64,000 nt of DNA from NCBI GenBank assembly GCA_942159475.1, contig OW804094.1, forward strand, positions 19,821,067 to 19,885,066, written 5' to 3'. Position 1 is the first letter of the stretch. Every line of letters begins with the position of its first letter. This DNA comes from Sthenelais limicola (lineage: Eukaryota > Annelida > Polychaeta > Phyllodocida > Sigalionidae). This document shows positions 34,437 to 46,529 of the stretch, one piece after another. The position numbers were made by a program, and so were the translations under genes. The notes below the pieces were generated by a model. It had not been told where the DNA came from. It saw only the letters and a list, made by a program, of their open reading frames with translations, and did no database searches.

Positions 34437-36420
34437 ACGATGCCCTGAGGAAATCAATATTATTTTGTATGCCCTAAGGGAATCATTACAACCTTGTATG
34501 CCCTGAGGGAATCATTACAACTCTGTATGCCCTCAGTGAATCATTACAACTGTGTAATGCCCTGAGGTAATCATTACAACCCTGTATGCCCTGAGGGAAT
34601 CATTACATCATTGTATGCCCTGAGGGAATCATTACAACTTTGTATTCACTCAGGGAATCATTACAACCTTGTATGCCCTCAGGGAATCATTACAACATTG
34701 TATGCCCTGAGGGAATCATTACAACTTTGTATTCACTCAGAGAATCATTACAACTGTGTATGCCCTCAGGGAATCATTACATCTGTGTATGCCCTCAGGG
34801 AATCATTACAACCTTGTATGCTCTGAGGGAATCACTGCAGCTGCGTCCCTCAGGGAATCATTACAACATTGTATTCCCTCAGAGAATCATTACAACTTTG
34901 TATGCCCTGAGGGAATCATTACAACTTTGTATTCTCTCAGAGAATCATTACAACTGTGTATGTCCCCAGGGAATCATTACAGCTCCATAGGCCCTGAGGG
35001 AATCAGTTCAACTGTGTATGCCCTGAGGGAATCATTACAACTGTGTATGCCCTGAGGGAATCATTACAACCTTGTATGCCCCCAGGGAATCATTGCAGCT
35101 ATGTATGCCCTCAGGGAATCTTTACAACATTGTATTCTCTGAGAGAATCATTACAGCTCTGTATGCCCTGAGGGAATCATTACATCTGTGTATGCCCTGA
35201 GGGAATCATTACAACCTTATATGCCCTCAGGGAATCATTACATCTGTGTATGCCCTCAGGGAATCATTACAACATTGTATGCCCTCAGGGAATCATTACA
35301 TCTGTGTATGCCCTCAGGGAATCATTACATCTGTGTATGCCCTAAGGGAATCATTACAACTGTGTATGCCCTGAGGGAATCATAACAACATTGTATGCCC
35401 TGAGGGAATCAGTTCAACTTTGTATGCCCTGAGGGAATCATTACAAATACAATGTAGGCCCTGAGGGAATCATTACAACTGTGTATGCCCTGAGGGAATC
35501 ATTACAACTGTGTATGCCCTGAGGGAATCATTACAACTGTGTATGCTCTGAGGGAATCATTACAACCGTGTGAGCTCTCAGGGAATCATTAAAACTGTGG
35601 AAGCTCTCAGGGAATCACCATGTCCTTATATCTTTGTATTCCATCAGGGAATCACTATGACTTTGTATGCCTTTGTATTCCTAAGGGAATCATTACCATA
35701 GATAGTGACCAATCAATATGGGATAATTATCTCTATGTAACAACAGCACTATCAGTATTCAAGCTAGGTAAAGCTAATATAATCTATCATCATAACACAA
35801 CTTTGTATTCCCTCAGGGAATTATTACAATTTTGCATTCTCTCAGGGAATCAGTACAACTTTGTTATTCCTCAAGGAATCTTTACAATTTTGTATATGAG
35901 AACTCAGAATTCTTGGTATATGTGATATAGATATATTAACATATTCCTTGAGTGAAAACTTTGTATTCCTTGAGGAAATCATTTCATCTCTGTATTCGTC
36001 TGGGAATCATCTTTGACTTTGTATCCCTCAGGGAATCACCATGACTATGTATGCCCTGAGGGCATCATTGTGATTCTGTATGCCCTGAGGGCATCATTGT
36101 GATTCTGTATGCCCTGAGGAATCATTGTGATTCTGTATGCCCTGAGAGCATCATTGTGATTCTGTATGCCCTGGGGGCATCATTGTGATTCTGTATGCCC
36201 TGAGGGAATTATTGTGACTCTGTATGCCCTGAGAGCATCATCGTGATTCTGTATGCCCTGAGGGAATCATTGTGATTCTGTATGCCCTGAGGGAATCATT
36301 GTGGTTTGTATGCCCTGAGGGAATCATTGTGATTTTGTATGCCCACAGGGAACCATTGTGATTTTGTAAGCCCTCAGGGAACCATTGTGATTTTGTAAGC
36401 CCTCAGGGAATCATAGATGT
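34437..36420 (+). repeat. 29-bp minisatellite, forward arm of a giant inverted array
   Basis: Units of 29 bp contain TATGCCCTGAGGGAATCATT followed by ACAACTGTG or ACAACTTTG. The core CCCTGAGGG/CCCTCAGGG is nearly palindromic. About 60 units are present, regular at the left and increasingly divergent to the right (ATTGTGATTCTG replaces ATTACAACT from 36060). An interruption of unrelated sequence lies at 35700-35790. Stop-free reading across three units creates false ORFs. Confidence 0.95.
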
Positions 36421-36870
36421 TTTTTATATCACAATTGGGGTTGTACACCATGGAATAGAGTGAAATCTGACCGTTGTATCTCGTTGCATAGAATTTGCAT
36501 GGACATTTTTAAGATGCTTCAATGCCCAATGGACTGTAATAGCTAGGGGAGCATCAGGCAAAGTTTGATTGGCTGATATGGTAAATTTTGTAACATTTTA
36601 AACATGGGGCAATAATACTTTCATGATTTATACTTATTCATTGTACATATCTCATCTGTAAAGACCTCCTTTGCACAATGTCAAATGTGACTGTTGATGT
36701 TACCCTGGTACATGATGTCATGCCCATTTGTGATGTCATATGCTTCAGGATCGAAGTCAATAGGGCAAACATCGTCGCTAGCTAGGTAAATAGAGAAATT
36801 GTTTTCGACTTTTTCCTAAATAAGAGATGGTAATATAAGGGTTTGTCTCATTTAACTCATTTGTACAGAT
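36421..36870. other. Spacer between the two minisatellite arms
   Basis: About 450 bp of unrelated AT-rich sequence with no repeat units and no ORF of note. Confidence 0.7.
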
Positions 36871-39180
36871 CTGAGGGCAAATACATTTGTACAGACCTGA
36901 GGGTTACCAAAGTCATGATGATTCCCAGAGGGAATACAAAGTGATAAAGATTCACTGAGGGCTTACAAAATTACAATAATTCCTTGGGGTCATAAATGCT
37001 CATGGTGATTTCCTGAGAAAATACAAAGTCAATGTTATAATAGACTACAAAGTTGTCATGATTCTCTGATGAAATACAATGTCATAATGATAGGCCCTAT
37101 TCCTGTTACAGCATGTTGTAGCATACTTATTTAACTGAATATTTCTTTAATCAAATATAACAAATATAGGTTTTGATTATTATCACAAAGTCATAAAAAT
37201 TCAATGAGGGCATACAAAGTTGTCATGATTCCCTGAGATAATACAAAGCCAAAATTATTCCCTGAGGGCATACAAAGTTGTAAGGATTCCCTCTGGGTAA
37301 ACAACGTTGTAATGATTCCCTCAGGGCATACTCAATCGTAATAATTCCCTCAGGGCTTACACAGTTGTAATGATTCTGTTAGGGCATACTCAGTTGTAAT
37401 GATTCCCTGAGGGCATACACAGTTGTAATGATTCCCTCAGGGCATACAAAGTTGTAATGATTCCCTCGGGCATACAAAGTTAAACTGATTCCCTAAGGGC
37501 ATACAACATTGTAATGATTCCCTGAGGGCATACACAGTTGTAATCATACCCTCAGGGTATACAAAGTTAAACTGATTCCGTAAGGGCATACACAGTTGTA
37601 TTAATTATCTGAGAGAATAAAAAGTTGTAATGATTCCCTCAGGGCATACACAGATGTAATGATTCCCTCAGGGCATACACAGTTGTAATGATTCCCTTAG
37701 GGCATACAAAGTTGTCATGATTCCCTCAGGGCATACACAGTTGTAATGATTCCCTTAGGGCATACAAAGTTAAACTGATTCCCTAAGGGCATACACAGTT
37801 GTATTAATTTTCTGAGAGAATACAAAGTTGTAATGATTCCCTGAGGGCACACAAAGTTGTCATGATTCCCTCAGGGCATACACAGTTGTAATGATTCCCT
37901 GAGGACATACAACATTGTAATGATTCCCTGAGGGCATACACAGTTGTAATGATTCCCTGAGGGCATACACAGTTGTAATGATTCCCTCAGGGCATACAAT
38001 GTTGTAATGATTCCCTGAGGGCATACAAGGTTGTAATGATTCCCTGAGTGAATACAAAGTTGTAATCATTCCCTCAGGGTATACAAAGTTAAACTGATTC
38101 CCTAAGGGCATACACAGTTGTATTAATTATCTGAGAGAATAAAAAGTTGTAATGATTCCCTCAGGGCATACACAGTTGTAATGATTCCCTCAGGGCATAC
38201 ACAGTTGTAATGATTCCCTTAGGGCATACACAGTTGTCATGATTCCCTCAGGGCATACACAGTTGTAATGATTCCCTTAGGGCATACAAAGTTAAACTGA
38301 TTCCCTAAGGGCATACACAGTTGTATTAATTTTCTGAGAGAATACAAAGTTATAATGATTCCCTGAGGGCACACAAAGTTGTCATGATTCCCTCAGGGCA
38401 TACACAGTTGTAATGATTCCCTGAGGACATACAACATTGTAATGATTCCCTGAGGGCATACACAGTTGTAATGATTCCCTGAGGGCATACACAGTTGTAA
38501 TGATTCCTTGAGTGCATACAAAGTTGTAATGATTCCCTCTGGGCATACACAGTTGTAATGATTCCCTCTGGGCATACACAGTTGTAATGATTCCTTTAGG
38601 GCATACACTACTGTAATGATTCCCTATGGGCATACACTATTGTAATGATTCCCTCTGGGCACACAAAGTTGTAATGATTCCCTGAGTGCATACAAAGTTG
38701 TCATGATTCCATCAGGGCATACACAGTTGTAATGATTCCCTGAGGACATACAACATTGTAATGATTCCCTGAGGGCATACACAGTTGTAATGATTCCCTG
38801 AGGGCATACACAGTTGTAATGATTCCTTGAGTGCATACAAAGTTGTAATGATTCCCTCTGGGCATACACAGTTGTAATGATTCCCTCTGGGCATACACAG
38901 TTGTAATGATTCCTTTAGGGCATACACTACTGTAATGATTCCCTATGGGCATACACTATTGTAATGATTCCCTCTGGGCACACAAAGTTGTAATGATTCC
39001 CTGAGTGCATACAAAGTTGTCATGATTCCCTCAGGGCATACACAGTTGTAATGATTCCCTGAGGACATACAACATTGTAATGATTCCCTGAGGGCATACA
39101 CAGTTGTAATGATTCCCTCAGGGCATACAAAGTTAAACTGATTCTCTAAGGGCATACACAGTTGTTGTAACGATTCTCTC
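36871..39180 (-). repeat. 29-bp minisatellite, inverted arm, with 319-bp higher-order repeat
   Basis: The same unit occurs on the opposite strand (GATTCCCTGAGGGCATACAC then AGTTGTAAT). It is divergent near the spacer and regular further right, mirroring the forward arm. From about 38380 to 39020 a block of 11 units (319 bp) is repeated with near identity, showing recent block duplication. A smaller block around 37580-37830 recurs at 38060-38340. Confidence 0.95.
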
Positions 39181-39206
39181 ATGCCCATTTGATAAAATTA
39201 CTCATA

Positions 39207-40576
39207 TGAGTAATTCCACTAATTGGTCGACAGATGACTATAAAATAGATTTTTGCATTTTTAATGAGAAATCTTGGTCTGGAGTTATTTTACTCAATTC
39301 TGTCAGATGCCCAGACAGGAAATACATCAGAAATACCCCCCTTTTACATATCTGGCATTAATATTTTAAATTCTAGAGGAAAGAAACCACTGTTTTATTG
39401 CCTAAGCATTAAAGAAAATCTTACTACTTCTGAGAAAAAGTGTGCAAAGAAAAAAAAATGATGTCAAATCAGTGTTACATGTTTATTCAAATTTCATATC
39501 ATGACCCTGGCTATCGAATAATTTGAAAAAAATATATTTCTAATAATCCATTGGTTGATTTGCAATGCAAAAATCTCTGGAAGTCTGTATATGACACCAT
39601 AACATGCCTCTTTAAAACTAGGATAAAAATTGATATAAACACCAAGATGGGTCAAGTGAATATGTTTTAGATAGTTTTCAATGTATTCTCCCATATAATA
39701 ATGAATGTATTGAATATTTTAGTTTTCTCTGGAATAAGAGCATATGATATATATATTTGGGAAGTTTCTATGTCACCATAACGTGCCGGACATTTTAGCT
39801 AAATAAAATATCTAGAGTTGAAAAAATTAAAGTATGGCTGAAGGTAAGTCATCCTATAGCTCAGACATAAACAGTTGCATTATCCCTCTGCTGTGCATTA
39901 TTGCACTTCAAGAGTGCTAAAACATGATGTCACCATAACGTGTCAGTACGTTACGGTGACATATATTATGTGACATACATTATATGACATATATTATGTA
40001 ACATACATGTATTGGCTGGACCTTTTCCCTAATAATTTTGCCTCTAAATACTGAAACAGAATGTAGATTTACTTTCATGAACTGATATAAGTATTCAAGT
40101 CAACTAAGCAAGAAAACAAGGGGGAAAGAATGTGATACATTTTTGTATAAATTCTAAATATAATGGATTATATATGTGTATGCATATGGGTATAGGGTCA
40201 ATGACCTGTAAGTATTGCTGCTGCCATTATCATTACCATTACTGAATCGTTATTTGGCTGTAACTTTTCTTCTAGTGGGAATATTTTCACAAACTAAAAA
40301 GTGTTATGACCCTTATGTCGATACCTGAGACGTACACAGTGATTCAAAACATTATGGGCATATTATTTCTATTTATTTCTAGTTTAAATCCTCATTTATG
40401 TTGAAATATGTACCATTCATTGGTGCCCTAACTACAATATTCATCATTAACAGTCCAACTTTCGTCTATATTATCAGCAATATGTCTATTAATATGTACG
40501 AAAAATAATAAATCAATACAAGCTATTTAAAAAAATTAAGAATTTTCAGCCAAATGACGAATGGTGGATTTGCTCA
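39207..40576. mobile_element. Element B: TA-flanked non-coding element
   Basis: The left end TGAGTAATTCCACTAATTGG and the right end GACGAATGGTGGATTTGCTCA are imperfect inverted repeats. TA stands outside both (39205-39206, 40577-40578), as for TA target duplication. No coding region. The motif TGTCACCATAACGTG occurs at 39591-39606 (variant), 39771-39786 and 39927-39942, with an inverted relative directly after. The stretch 40036-40430 aligns with element A at 26490-26880 (TTTTGCCTCTAAATAC, GTCAATGACCTG, CATTACTGAATCGTTATTTG). Confidence 0.75.
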
Positions 40577-40747
40577 TACATTGCTTTTAATAATAAAAAT
40601 AGACATTTAATGTCAGAAAATTGAATTTCGGCTGAAAAATCAGTAAAAAAAACCTCATTGGTATCAATTACTACCACCCATAATTCTAATTCTTCATTAT
40701 CTGACGATCTTGATTACTTGATGATTAACCCTGTAATTAGTACAATA

Positions 40748-40960
40748 TAACCCCCCCCCCCCCATCCCCCATAGCTTTGTCCCCACTACCCCACACTGCA
40801 ACCCCAACCCCCAACCCAGCAGTTTTGTATTCCATGTATTAGATTGATTATATTACCTCCCACCCCCAATAGCTTTAGCCCCCCCCCCCCCCCCACCTTC
40901 CCCTCCACCCCCCACCCCCCCTCCGCCCCAGCCCCCCGCCCCCGCCCCCAAACCCTTCAC
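40748..40960. repeat. Poly-C and C-rich tracts
   Basis: C runs at 40750-40763 and 40880-40893, and a further C-rich stretch to 40950. Simple sequence; possible G-quadruplex on the minus strand. Confidence 0.9.
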
Positions 40961-41054
40961 AGCACGCCACAAGTGAAGGCCTGAAACTGTGTGATGCCCC
41001 GATGGCATACACTGACTGAAGCCCGAAAGTAGTCCACTATTCCTGCGCCCAGCT

Positions 41055-41520
41055 TGGAGTTCACTGCGCCCGCAGGGCGCTCACCGGTGCGATTATTACT
41101 CGTGCGCCCCGAAGCCCACATGGTCCCGGAGAAAAAACACGCGGATCTCTCTTTGTTTTTGTAAACAAAGTTATTATGTGTTCACTGTTTTTTTTTCTCA
41201 TAAATCTAGCTTCTCAAGACTACAGTTGGTTCCTCGCATATAAATTATATGATATAATTTATGATAATCATTATCACATGAATGTGTAAAATGTTAGGTC
41301 AGGTGCAAAGGATATAATCAATTTTCCTGTTTTGCTCATCTAAACTGTGATGACCTGATGCATAACACTTTGGTGACCTGATTATATACATTGGCCGAGA
41401 TTTTTCCTGTGAATTATGGTATTATATCTGTAGAAGTAATGAAGAGTAGAGTGAATGAATGATAACATAGTTCTACTTTTGAAAGAATTGCACGTATTAT
41501 TATCAGTTGTTAGTTAGAGG
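41055..41520. repeat. Pieces related to 33340-33425 (inverted) and 31925-32330 (direct)
   Basis: 41055-41120 is the inverse of the GC-rich block at 33340-33425. 41155-41520 matches 31925-32330 in the same orientation. The two blocks are about 1 kb apart at the left locus and adjacent here. Confidence 0.6.
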
Positions 41521-41733
41521 CAACGCTTGAAAACAACCATGGTGGTCCTTTTGTAACTGTAATATTATATAGGCCTGAAATGGAGAAAAAAAAAACAAAA
41601 AAAAAGCAAAAACGTTTGGTTCATCCATCAATGCACATGACCCAATTGAGGGCCCACTGGAAGACCTAGATGTAGAAGTGGTGTACCCTATCCTGTACGT
41701 TCGCAGTCAGAATAGAAATTAATTATATAATAT

Positions 41734-41969
41734 GGGTCAGATTCTCAGAAAATGTACAATTCATCTTCACCAATTCCCTCAAATAACCCAAATTTCAGAC
41801 AAAGATAAAGTTGAAAATACAGTTCAACCATACCAAACCGATTGCTAGAATCACTGCAATGCCGAATATACTCGAATTTACCTAGTATTGACCAGAGTTG
41901 CAGCCTAATTTAGCAGAGTTTCCTAAATGTGTACAGCTGCCAATTGTACATTTTCTGATGATCTGACCC
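41734..41969. mobile_element. Family H MITE, complete copy (236 bp), upstream of gene 2
   Basis: It starts GGGTCAGATTCTCAGAAAAT GTACAATT and ends AATTGTACATTTTCTGATGA TCTGACCC. No coding capacity. It lies about 150 bp before the start codon of gene 2, within its probable promoter region. Confidence 0.8.
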
Positions 41970-42118
41970 ATATATGACCCAGTTGAGTACTTAACTAAGA
42001 ACAAAGTGGGATTGGTTGGAGATCTCCATACCTACTCCAACCCTCATTGCATCTACCTTACTACACCTTTTTCCACCAAAAATAACTCAGAGGGTTGTTG
42101 AATCTCGATACTTGGATC

Positions 42119-44777
42119 ATGGAGTTCTTACTGATCAAATTCAGGTGAGAGACTTTTTCTTTTAAGAATTTTATTCATACCGGGTTGTCAAGTCCCTTGG
42201 TATAGGGTTTTTCCACTTGTCCCAGTTTTTTACATACAAGCAAATAATCTGTTTCTTACCTTCATAATCATTAGATGATACTGAGATTATACAAGGATGA
42301 GAACATAGAAGGATGCCCAAGGACGAGTACTAAGATAAAGAGAATAGAAATTTGAACTAATATTAGGATATATTTGAAGTTATATTTTTTACTTGTAATT
42401 AGTTAGTGCATATAGATGCTAGGGAATATTTACAAAGATTTAGATGATGTCTTACATATTCAATACACTAATCACTCTCCGGGTGTCCAGTGTAAAAGCA
42501 AAAAAAAGTTTTTTCAGGAACTTTGTATGTTTCTTAAAATAAAAAGTGCTGATAAAAAAATATATATGTAGTAACCTCAAGTCAGGAATCTGCAAGTAAA
42601 AATACATTCATAAAAACCCTGTTTTTGGAAAATCCTGTTAAACTGACAATGGTGAGAATGGTCAGCATATTTGAGGGCATCGTGGAAGGTCTGGGTCCAA
42701 GGATTCCAGGTAAAGACAGTTTACTAACAAGTAATATTTGTATTTGTTATATGCTTCTGAAATGCCTGGTCTTACCATGATATTTAAATACATGATAGAA
42801 TAAGTAATATCTAACATTTGATTGTAATCATTTACATATTTACATGATACATGATTACATGATTTAGATGATAGAATTAGTAACATCTAATATTTCATTG
42901 TAATTATTTTGTTCAGGTGCTTAGTCCTAGCTATAGGGCTGATGTCATTTCATTTGGCATCATCTGAAGAATGCAATTCAAATGATAAGGTGACCTTCAA
43001 GCGGATATTGCACACTGCCTATCGAGGACCATTAATTGAGCCTGAAATCACAAGACCAGATGTCCTTGAAGGCCTGGGGAACTGTACCAGTCCTGAACAA
43101 TTTGCAAGGAGCATGTTGGCGTTCTTCGCTGGGTATGGAGTCGATCTATCAATCATCCAGGACCCATATGTTAAACATGATGGGGTTAATTACATATTAG
43201 ACATGAATGCTGCCAGAAAATACAATGTCTTGTATTCCTCATTCAACAATGGTTTTGGAAAGTTTGTTAACAGGAGGAATTACTGGGGAGGATGGAGATT
43301 GACAGCAAAACAAAGATCCACTGGGCAATCGGGAACACTTGAAAGAAACCAAAGGATTGTATACGGAGTTGAAAGGTAGATATATACTTAATAGATACAT
43401 GATAGAATTGGTACTATCTAACATTTCATTGTAATCACTGCTGTTGTTATGCACAACCCTAATGAAGGCCCGAGTTGGGCCGAAACACGTTTGGTAAAGA
43501 ATAAACAAAGTACTTCAAAGAAATGTGATGGAGTGATATTTACTGGGGTTCCCATACCTTATATCATCTATATACTTAATTCCCTATATTGTTAACAGAA
43601 CCTCCTATTTATGATAATCTTATCATGAATTAATTATTGCATAGATCCCTGTGAACAAGCTCAGATAGAGTAAAACCAGAGCGGTCCAATAGAATTGGTT
43701 ACTGCGCTTTCTATGCTCTTAAAAGATTTGCACTTTGTTTGAAGTGCACACACAGGCTGTTCCGCTAATATCTGACCTGTTTGATTTGAGTGCAATAATA
43801 TGACGCTCTTACTGCTTGTTTAATTAGCAGTCCAATAGCGCAATTAGAGCGGACCAACAGATTCGCCATTGATTTCATAAGGCAACAAGCGAATGAGTAG
43901 AATCGCTCTGAGCTTTATTGCGCTAGTAGAGCAAATGTTATGCTAGGGCTACACCAAGGTTTTTTTCCTTGCGGCGGATATGGTTCTCTAATCTGGCACC
44001 ATGGTTTACCATTAGATGTAAGGTGAAAACTGGATCAGCTGTAATGAAAAAAATCTCGGTGAAGATACACCTTAAAGCACATTATAACAAAGCAAAGCAA
44101 GAGAAAGCCATGCGCACAGATACAAGTGATCCAGTGGAATCGCAGCTTTAATCTTTGACTCCACTGGATCGCTTGTATCTGTGCTTATGCTTCACTATTG
44201 ACTTGCTTCTACATAGCGTGCATTTCTTATATTATAAAGAATCATTAGTACAGGCATTTTAGGTAGATTTAAGGCCAAACCCGGAATAAAATAATGTAAA
44301 GCTGATTTTTGGATATATGATGCGGGACACATTGGGGATCATTCCCTGAAAAGTCCCCCTCTGGGGACCGTGTGCTTTTTGAGATTTTGACGTTTTTGTG
44401 TCATTTTCCACAAAATAGCATTGGTCTCTATGGGAAAATGCACCTGGCTCAGCTTTACATTATTTTATTCCGGGTTCCATGCTAAAATGCCTGTACTACA
44501 TGTCCTATTGTCTCCCAAACATTTATAATTCCATCTAAGACCTAATTTCTGTTCTTCACAACATTTCAGATTCTCTCTGAATGGCAAGGATGAATGTGTT
44601 TACTACTTTAGTCGAAACCCAGTCGATGTAGGTTCTGGACCATCCAGTGTGTTTCCATATGTGTTGAACGCTTCACATGGGGAGTGGGGAAACGGAGGGT
44701 TCACTGGATTATACAGCATAACTGGTGTCACTTTCCAAGGAGAAGGGATTTATACATTCCCAGCAAACAGTGATTAG
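42119..44777 (+). CDS. Gene 2: secreted protein of the tandem family
   Basis: Exons 42119-42144 (MEFLLIKF plus two bases, donor GTGAGA), 42917-43375 (acceptor TTCAG, donor GTAGAT) and 44570-44777 (acceptor TTTCAG, stop TAG), giving 230 residues. The signal peptide CLVLAIGLMSFHLASS is followed by EEC. The mature protein has three Cys (EECN, GNCT, DECV), sequons at NCT and NAS, the block KYNVLYSSFNNGFGKFVNRR, WGGWRL, and an end in YTFPANSD. Intron 2 (1.2 kb) holds two inserted repeats. Exons 2-3 are nearly identical to gene 3. Unknown function; extracellular by inference. Confidence 0.87.
43455..43500 (+). ncRNA. Hammerhead-like motif in gene 2 intron 2
   Basis: CCCTAATGAAGGCCCGAGTT GGGCCGAAACACG has a GGCCC/GGGCC stem between a CTAATGA box and GAAA. 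This resembles the conserved CTGANGA-stem II-GAAA core of hammerhead ribozymes, with one core base altered, so it is probably inactive. The same motif is at 51283-51328 in gene 3, with one stem base changed. Confidence 0.35.
43670..44215. mobile_element. MITE family J in gene 2 intron 2
   Basis: About 540 bp rich in AGAGCG and GCGC words, ending in a hairpin (AGATACAAGTGATCCAGTGG and its inverse at 44157-44187). Related copies lie at 49066-49357, 51485-52020 and 57929-58380. The best-kept one starts GCTGCGATTCCACTGGCTCA and ends GTGATCCAGTGGA, suggesting inverted ends. Confidence 0.55.
44246..44498. mobile_element. 253-bp MITE with 3-bp target duplication, absent from gene 3
   Basis: Ends TAGTACAGGCATTTTAG and CTAAAATGCCTGTACTA, with inner CCCGGAATAAAATAATGTAA AGCTGA also inverted at the other side. 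It is flanked by CAT at 44243-44245 and 44499-44501. The gene 3 intron has a single CAT at 52065-52067 with no insertion: a clean empty site. Confidence 0.9.
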
Positions 44778-44936
44778 ATGTTATATAAATGAGAGACCCG
44801 TATAGTTCACATTAATACTTACCAAATAATTAATTGATTGTCATTCTAATTAATTGAGTGCATATTGTATATGTCGAAAGAAAAATTCCAGCTAAATTCA
44901 ATAGTAAATGAAACTCATTTAGAACTGGACGTAACA

Positions 44937-45290
44937 TGGCCCGTGCGAAAACCATTTTCGACGAAAATAAAGACAAGCTTACAACTGCCACCCATACCTC
45001 TATAACAGAGAACCTATACATCTCCAAACTCCATCCAACAGACTTTTCTCCCTTAATTCGACCTTAGACTCTCTAATTCTTCCACCAGGGACAGGGAATT
45101 GCATTAATAACTACATGTGTGTGTTTAAAAGGAATCCGAGGCCCAGAGGTGAAGATATAAGTGAATTAAAAAATAAAATGACTCGAAAATGGGACAAACT
45201 TAAAAAAGCTGGCTGCTCTGAGACTCAACCTCACAATGTCCAGTTTGGAAGTCCAAAGCTTTAGCCACTTGGCTATAGGGAAATACATTA
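44937..45290 (-). repeat. tRNA-headed SINE-like repeat (family K)
   Basis: On the minus strand, TAGCCAAGTGGCTAAAGC (A box) and TGAGGTTGAGTCTC (B box) mark a tRNA-like head near 45230-45285. The body runs to 44937 (CGAAAACCATTTTCG). Copies at 52500-52850, 48545-48900 and 57405-57760. RNA polymerase III origin is inferred from the boxes. Confidence 0.6.
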
Positions 45291-45930
45291 GGACACATGC
45301 ATCACAATGAAGGTTTACTTAAGTCCGCCATTGTCCTCATGACGATTGAGGAGAATGGGGGAAATACACTATCTTTGAAAGTCCCTCTGTTTGACTTAAT
45401 AACTCAAACTAATCATGAAAATATATCTTGCTACTGCATTCTATTTCTATAACAAGCAAATGCAGGACTAGTTCTGCACACTTCCTGGACTTCTTTCTTC
45501 ACACTTTGATGTTAAACTACCTATAAAACTGATTGCAACGCCGTTTATTCCATCCCAAAACACCCACCCGATACAAAACTACAGCTATCTCAATAAGTAA
45601 AGCCTAAAGATTATCCATATAAGGAAAAATGTTATTTGTGGCATGGTAACCAAGACAATGTGTCCTTCCTTGACAACGGTCTAGTTTCAATCTTACACAT
45701 TATTAATATCCCTCACGATTTTAGAGGTATAGACAATCCCTAAAGAAGGCATTATAATATCACTTTGGATTCAGAATAATGTACAACATCCAAAGAAATA
45801 AAACATCTTTCTCAAACCCATCTGGGCAGGCAAAAGGGTTTTTGGCGTTACAACTTGAAAATATTTATATAAATGTAATTCACTTGAGTTCACTTCACTC
45901 CATTCCTGCACTTCACCTCTTGTAAAATAT

Positions 45931-46325
45931 ACATATGTGATGTGTTTTAGGAAAATGTGTCACAAGTCGCAAAATTATTATTTTTGAAAGTATTTTTTTC
46001 TCAAGATCTCTTTATTTAAATGCTCTGATATTTAGAGGGTTTAGCACTTATGGTCATATGAATCAACATAACAAATTTCGGGACATTGTATTAAATGCAT
46101 CCGTGGGTTTTGAAGGCCTTCGTATTGAGTATATTTAGTTACTTTACTGGTAATTACCCATCCAAAAACTTTTTTCTTTTTTTTCAAAAATACATAATTA
46201 TTTATTATAAGGTGTCCTAGTGTTTAGTATCATTGAAATCACCTTGATCTCCTCTTCTCAAATATGGTGATATCGCACAATCCATATTATTTTTTGTGAC
46301 TTATGACTCATTTATGACTTGTTTT
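45931..46325. mobile_element. Family F MITE (left duplication copy)
   Basis: Left end GGAAAATGTGTCACAAGTCG CAAAA and right end TTTTTGTGACTTATGACTCA. The interior matches 20226-20648. Present in both duplication copies, so inserted before the duplication. Confidence 0.75.
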
Positions 46326-46515
46326 TCTGTCCCTACCCCATCTCCAATTTCCCCCCGATCCCCGATCCCCTCTTCCTCATGCTCCCCCTATCCGCTTTCT
46401 CTCCCTCCCCTCTCTCCCTTCCCCTATATCCTCTTCCTCCTCCCTTCCCCCCTCTTCTTTCCCTCCCCCTCTCCTATTCCTACACCCTCTTCTTCACTCT
46501 CCCATTCCTCTGCAT
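46326..46515. repeat. Pyrimidine-rich (CT) tract
   Basis: About 190 bp almost entirely of C and T, repeated at 55199-55387. It yields Pro/Ser/Leu-rich false ORFs. It begins at the edge of the family F MITE. Confidence 0.85.
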
Positions 46516-46529
46516 GTAGTTAGGTCTCC

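Noticed and set aside
34611..38952. Many ORFs encoding NHYNCVCPQGIITTVYALRE-like peptides
   Set aside because: They arise because three 29-bp units lack stops; they shift frame with the repeat and have no gene context.
34437..39180. 29-bp direct repeats resembling a CRISPR array
   Set aside because: Units are contiguous with no unique spacers, the genome is eukaryotic, and units vary freely. It is a minisatellite.
42649..42710. ATG-GTGAGA near 42649 (also 29090 and 50333) as first exon of genes 1-3
   Set aside because: The phase does not fit exon 2. The exons at 28688, 42119 and 48465 fit phase, donor and conservation better.
46296..46523. Pro/Ser-rich ORFs, repeated at 55186-55395
   Set aside because: They are translations of a pyrimidine-rich tract; conservation between copies is due to the recent duplication.
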